Assembly (NCBI GenBank): GCA_030608865.1
Contig: JAUWDI010000034.1
Span: forward strand, 1 to 8,190
Direction of reading: 5' to 3'
Length of the DNA stretch: 8,190 nucleotides
Source of the DNA: Anaerolineales bacterium
Lineage (GTDB): Bacteria > Chloroflexota > Anaerolineae > Anaerolineales > E44-bin32
This document shows, piece by piece, positions 5,929 to 8,190 of the stretch. The position numbers and the translations under genes were made by a program. A model generated the notes under the pieces. That model searched no databases. It saw only the letters and a program-made list of their open reading frames with translations, and was not told where the DNA came from. The stretch's first letter is position 1. Every line of letters starts with the position of its first letter.

Positions 5929-6081
5929 TCTCGCTGGAGGCGACCGAGGATGCGGCGTGATTCGCAATCTATGGAGCGGGAGTGCGAGGTGGGAAATCGT
6001 GGCCATGCTGAATGCCCCGGCGACTCAGCTCGAGGCTGGTGCCTTGACGAAACTGGGTTAGACAGAAGGCATGAGTAACGA

Positions 6082-6108
6082 TTGACTCAGGTGAAAGATG
6101 TGAGTCAA
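6082..6108. other. Hairpin/dyad TTGACTCA - TGAGTCAA
   Basis: Perfect 8-bp arms, TTGACTCA (6082-6089) and TGAGTCAA (6101-6108), around an 11-nt spacer, GGTGAAAGATG. It ends 42 nt before the start of the molybdenum hydroxylase operon. It could be an operator for that operon or part of the structured element upstream. TTGACT could serve as a -35, but no -10 lies at the right distance, so no promoter is claimed. Confidence 0.45.
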
Positions 6109-6150
6109 CCATGCCAATGACAGCTATTCACCACTGGGTGAGAGGTGGAC

Positions 6151-7050
6151 ATGAAATTGCCGCTGCCTGAACTTCCACAATTTGACTACATCAAAGCCGA
6201 AAGCGCAGAGCGGGTGATCGATTTGCTCCAAGAGAAAGGGGCAGCGGCGCGGATTCTCATGGGCGGCACTGATCTTTTCGTTCGAATGCGAAATGGCGAT
6301 TTGGCCCCCGACGTCCTCGTAGATATAAAAAACCTACCAGGTATGGACACGATCGTATTTAGCAAGAAGGACGGTCTCACTGTGGGCGCTGCAGTGACGA
6401 TGAACGCTCTCGCTCGAAATCCAGATGTCCTCAACCACTACCCGCTGTTGGCTGAGGCTGCGGAATCGGTTGCCTCCTATCAGCTTCGGAACCGGGCGAC
6501 GGTCGGCGGGAATTTATGCAACGCCTCACCCGCGGCTGACACGGCCCCGGCCGCTCTCGTTTTGGAAGCCGAGCTAACTGCCATTGGCCCCAAAGGAGAA
6601 CGCACGATCGCTGCCACGGAATTTTTTAAGGGCCCGGGCGTCAACGCGCTGGAAGCTGGTGAGTTTCTAACTCGTATAAATTACTGCAACCCGCCGAAAG
6701 GATGGAAGGGGCGTTATTTGAAGATCGGGCGCAATGCAGGAGGCGATCTGGCAATCGTCGGCGTTGCCGTTATGGGTTACCCGGATAAGGATGCCCCTTC
6801 AGGCTTCTGCTTCAGGATCGCGCTTGCATCCGTCGCTCCTACCCCCATTCGAGTTCCTGAGGCGGAGGAGATCCTTGCACAGAGCCCCATTACAGAAGCG
6901 GCGATTGGTCTGGCAGCTGAGGCGGCCGAGGAGGTTGCGACACCGATCGATGATGTGCGTGCCTCGGCTCGCTACCGCAGTGCGATGGTGAAAGAACTCA
7001 CCCGGCGAGGCTTGATCGATGTCTGGTCGTTGCTAAAGAAGGATGCCTAA
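6151..7050 (+). CDS. Molybdenum hydroxylase FAD-binding subunit (CoxM/XdhB-like)
   Basis: The medium subunit of a xanthine dehydrogenase-family enzyme. It carries FAD and passes electrons from the iron-sulfur subunit to the acceptor. I start it at ATG 6151 (299 aa), with GAGAGG at 6140-6145 five bases away. A GTG six bases earlier lies in the Shine-Dalgarno site and would add only two residues. The N-terminus (LPQFDYIKAESAERVIDLLQ) is typical. The first flavin loop is RILMGGTDLFVRM at about 34-46, the second TVGGNLCNASPAADTAP at 117-133. The C-terminal domain has YLKIGRNAGGDLAIV and ASVAPTPIRVPEAE, both family features. The length is normal (about 280-300 aa). The stop codon directly abuts the ATG of the iron-sulfur subunit, so the genes are co-translated. 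The order FAD, 2Fe-2S, Mo is that of coxMSL and of several aromatic or N-heterocycle hydroxylases; the substrate is set by the third subunit. Confidence 0.92.
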   Translation: MKLPLPELPQFDYIKAESAERVIDLLQEKGAAARILMGGTDLFVRMRNGDLAPDVLVDIKNLPGMDTIVFSKKDGLTVGAAVTMNALARNPDVLNHYPLLAEAAESVASYQLRNRATVGGNLCNASPAADTAPAALVLEAELTAIGPKGERTIAATEFFKGPGVNALEAGEFLTRINYCNPPKGWKGRYLKIGRNAGGDLAIVGVAVMGYPDKDAPSGFCFRIALASVAPTPIRVPEAEEILAQSPITEAAIGLAAEAAEEVATPIDDVRASARYRSAMVKELTRRGLIDVWSLLKKDA

Positions 7051-7521
7051 ATGGATAAACATGTGATCTCCTTCACCATTAATGGGGTTGAGGAAACCCG
7101 CGAGGTTCCATCCAATATGACCTTGCTCACATTCCTTCGCGAACACCTAAACCTCACGGGAGTGAAGAGCGGCTGCGACGCTGGTGAATGCGGCGCTTGT
7201 ACGGTTCTGGTGGATGGAGAGCCTGTGAACGCCTGCCTGGTTCTGGCAGCGGAAGCGGATGGCGTCAATATTCGCACGGTTGAAGGGTTGGCGAGCGAAG
7301 ATAAACTCGATCCGCTTCAGGAAGCTTTCATCGAATTAACGGGAACGCAGTGTGGATTCTGCACACCGGGGGTTCTTCTTCAAGCACGATCTCTATTAGA
7401 TCGCAACCCGGATCCGTCAGTGGATGAGATTAAGAACGCGCTTAGAGGAAATTTATGCCGCTGTACCGGATACACAAGAATCGTAGAGGCGATCCAAACC
7501 GCTGCACAGGGGGGAGGTTAA
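7051..7521 (+). CDS. Molybdenum hydroxylase 2Fe-2S subunit (CoxS/XdhC-like)
   Basis: A 156-aa small subunit with both iron-sulfur domains intact. The N-terminal plant-ferredoxin-like cluster uses C42, C47, C50 and C62 (GCDAGECGACTVLVDG, then NAC). The C-terminal four-helix cluster uses C101, C104, C136 and C138 (QCGFCTPG, then LCRCTGY). Q100, just before C101, is the residue that in relatives contacts the molybdopterin cytosine dinucleotide. The protein relays electrons from the molybdenum centre to FAD. The ATG at 7051 follows the previous stop with no gap, and AAGAAGGA at 7036-7043 is inside the upstream gene. Length is usual for the family (150-170 aa), and no twin-arginine signal is present, so the complex is cytoplasmic. 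Confidence 0.95.
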   Translation: MDKHVISFTINGVEETREVPSNMTLLTFLREHLNLTGVKSGCDAGECGACTVLVDGEPVNACLVLAAEADGVNIRTVEGLASEDKLDPLQEAFIELTGTQCGFCTPGVLLQARSLLDRNPDPSVDEIKNALRGNLCRCTGYTRIVEAIQTAAQGGG

Positions 7522-7522
7522 C

Positions 7523-8190
7523 ATGGCTGATTCTAGAGACATGAAAACTGTACCCTCACCGATTGGAGAAAGCGTGCAGCGCATCGACGCGCTTGAAAAA
7601 GTCACCGGTGAGGCGGTGTTTACAGATGATTTCCAGTTTGGCCCAGGCCTTTTGCACGGGCGTGTTGTGCGAAGCCCTCATCCGCATGCGCTGATTAAGC
7701 GCGTGGATGTGAGTAAAGCATCGGCGTTGCCCGGCGTGCGAGCTGTCGTCACCGGTGAAGAATGCGAAGAGCACATCGGGCTATATCTTAAAGATCGATA
7801 TATCTTCTGCCGTGACCGTGTGCGTTTTGTTGGTGATCCTGTCGTAGGTGTAGTTGCCACAACCGACGCTATCGCTGAGGAAGCCTGCCGGTTGGTTGAG
7901 GTCGACTATGAAGTATTAGAGCCGGTCGTTAATCCTCTACGTGGCATGGATTCCAACGCCCCGCTCCTGCACCCCGACCTCGGAAAGTACGGCGTCGTCG
8001 ATTTCATCGATCCCAAACCCGGCACGAACGTTGCCAACCATTTCAAAGTCAGGAAGGGTGATGTCGGAAGCGCATGGAAAGAATGTGAGGTCATTGTAGA
8101 GCGTGAGTTTCAGGTGCCACATGTGCAGCATGTGCCCATTGAGCCTCATGTGGCTATCGCACAGTTCAATCGAGAGGGGAAAATAACCAT
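7523..8190 (+). CDS. Molybdenum hydroxylase catalytic subunit, N-terminal part
   Basis: The start of the large, molybdopterin-binding subunit. The frame is open from ATG 7523 to the end of the window (222 codons, of about 750-800 expected). GGGGGGAGG at 7509-7517 is a strong ribosome site, and only one base separates it from the upstream stop codon. The opening, IGESVQRIDALEKVTGEAVF followed by TDD, is the standard entry to the aldehyde oxidase/xanthine dehydrogenase a/b hammerhead domain. RSPHPHALIKRVDVSKA, VRFVGDPVVGVVA (V103-A112 region) and RLVEVDYEVLEPV continue it. Q202-HVPIEPH209 matches the Q-H-x-P-(L/I)-E-x-H segment at the start of the first Mo-binding domain. The residues that separate CO dehydrogenase (AYRCSFR loop) from other members and the catalytic Glu near the C-terminus lie outside the window, so the substrate cannot be given. 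No frameshift in the visible part. Confidence 0.93.
   Translation, partial: MADSRDMKTVPSPIGESVQRIDALEKVTGEAVFTDDFQFGPGLLHGRVVRSPHPHALIKRVDVSKASALPGVRAVVTGEECEEHIGLYLKDRYIFCRDRVRFVGDPVVGVVATTDAIAEEACRLVEVDYEVLEPVVNPLRGMDSNAPLLHPDLGKYGVVDFIDPKPGTNVANHFKVRKGDVGSAWKECEVIVEREFQVPHVQHVPIEPHVAIAQFNREGKIT

Larger units (their letters stand above)
5858..6144. other. Fold-rich non-coding region after the CPBP gene
   Basis: There is no credible gene here. A 74-codon frame starting at ATGA 5854 has no family features and changes composition midway. From about 5921 the sequence becomes GC-rich and full of paired segments. TCGCTGGAGGCGACC (5931-5945) is partly complementary to GGTGCCTTGACGA (6038-6050), and ATTC-GCA...ATGG (5960-5974) to CCATGCTGAAT (6003-6013). 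TGCCTT (6040-6045) can instead pair with AAGGCA (6066-6071). GTTAGAC at 6057-6063 matches GTTRRRY exactly. The stretch could be a long attC-like palindrome, a structured RNA or an intron remnant. The sequence does not decide between these. Confidence 0.4.

Noticed and set aside
5854..6078. 74-codon frame overlapping the CPBP stop by ATGA
   Set aside because: The overlap looks like coupling, but there is no family similarity, no good ribosome site, and the second half lies in the fold-rich non-coding segment.
6151..8190. Assignment as CO dehydrogenase coxMSL
   Set aside because: Gene order fits, but many other molybdenum hydroxylases share it, and the diagnostic active-site loop of the large subunit is outside the window.
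1..8190. CRISPR arrays, tRNA or rRNA genes, transposase or integrase genes
   Set aside because: None was seen: no regularly spaced direct repeats, no cloverleaf, and no recombinase-like protein in any frame.

Overview
The window is bacterial: genes are close-packed with Shine-Dalgarno sites, 4-8 nt stop/start overlaps and clear operon structure. There is no rRNA or tRNA to place it. The SatD + DUF3307-type membrane protein pair, the thiolase + DUF35 pair and the three-subunit molybdenum hydroxylase are a mix I associate with environmental anaerobic or facultative lineages such as Chloroflexota (Anaerolineae-like). This is a guess from gene content, not proof. Base composition is moderate (roughly 50-60% GC in most genes), apart from one AT-rich gene at 5018-5857.

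Layout, all genes on the + strand. (1) 1-1258: the 3' part of a SatD-family gene, overlapping by 8 nt a polytopic membrane protein of the DUF3307-associated kind. (2) 1259-1403: a short intergenic region with a perfect 17-bp palindrome that looks like an operator. (3) 1404-3609: three genes joined by two ATGA overlaps, encoding a GNAT-like acyltransferase, a thiolase-fold enzyme and a DUF35 zinc-ribbon/OB protein. The thiolase keeps its GHP and HDAF histidines but has Pro where the nucleophilic Cys should be. (4) 3610-4128: a 519-nt region without a convincing gene. It holds a cluster of inverted repeats, then a dyad and a good sigma70-type promoter just before the next gene. (5) 4129-4977: a metal-dependent cyclase/kynurenine-formamidase-like hydrolase. 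(6) 4978-6144: an AT-rich CPBP intramembrane protease gene, flanked by an almost identical inverted pair of 11-mers and followed by a fold-rich non-coding stretch. This block looks inserted. (7) 6151-8190: a molybdenum hydroxylase operon in the order FAD subunit, 2Fe-2S subunit, Mo-cofactor catalytic subunit. The last gene runs off the window.

How it may work together (inference): the cyclase-family hydrolase and the molybdenum hydroxylase are typical of hydroxylation and ring/amide hydrolysis of aromatic or N-heterocyclic compounds. The thiolase-fold/DUF35 pair is typical of CoA-thioester C-C bond chemistry. The window may therefore be part of a catabolic region, later interrupted by a CPBP-bearing insertion. 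The most unusual points are the Cys-less thiolase in a coupled operon with a GNAT protein, and the candidate mobile cassette around the CPBP gene.
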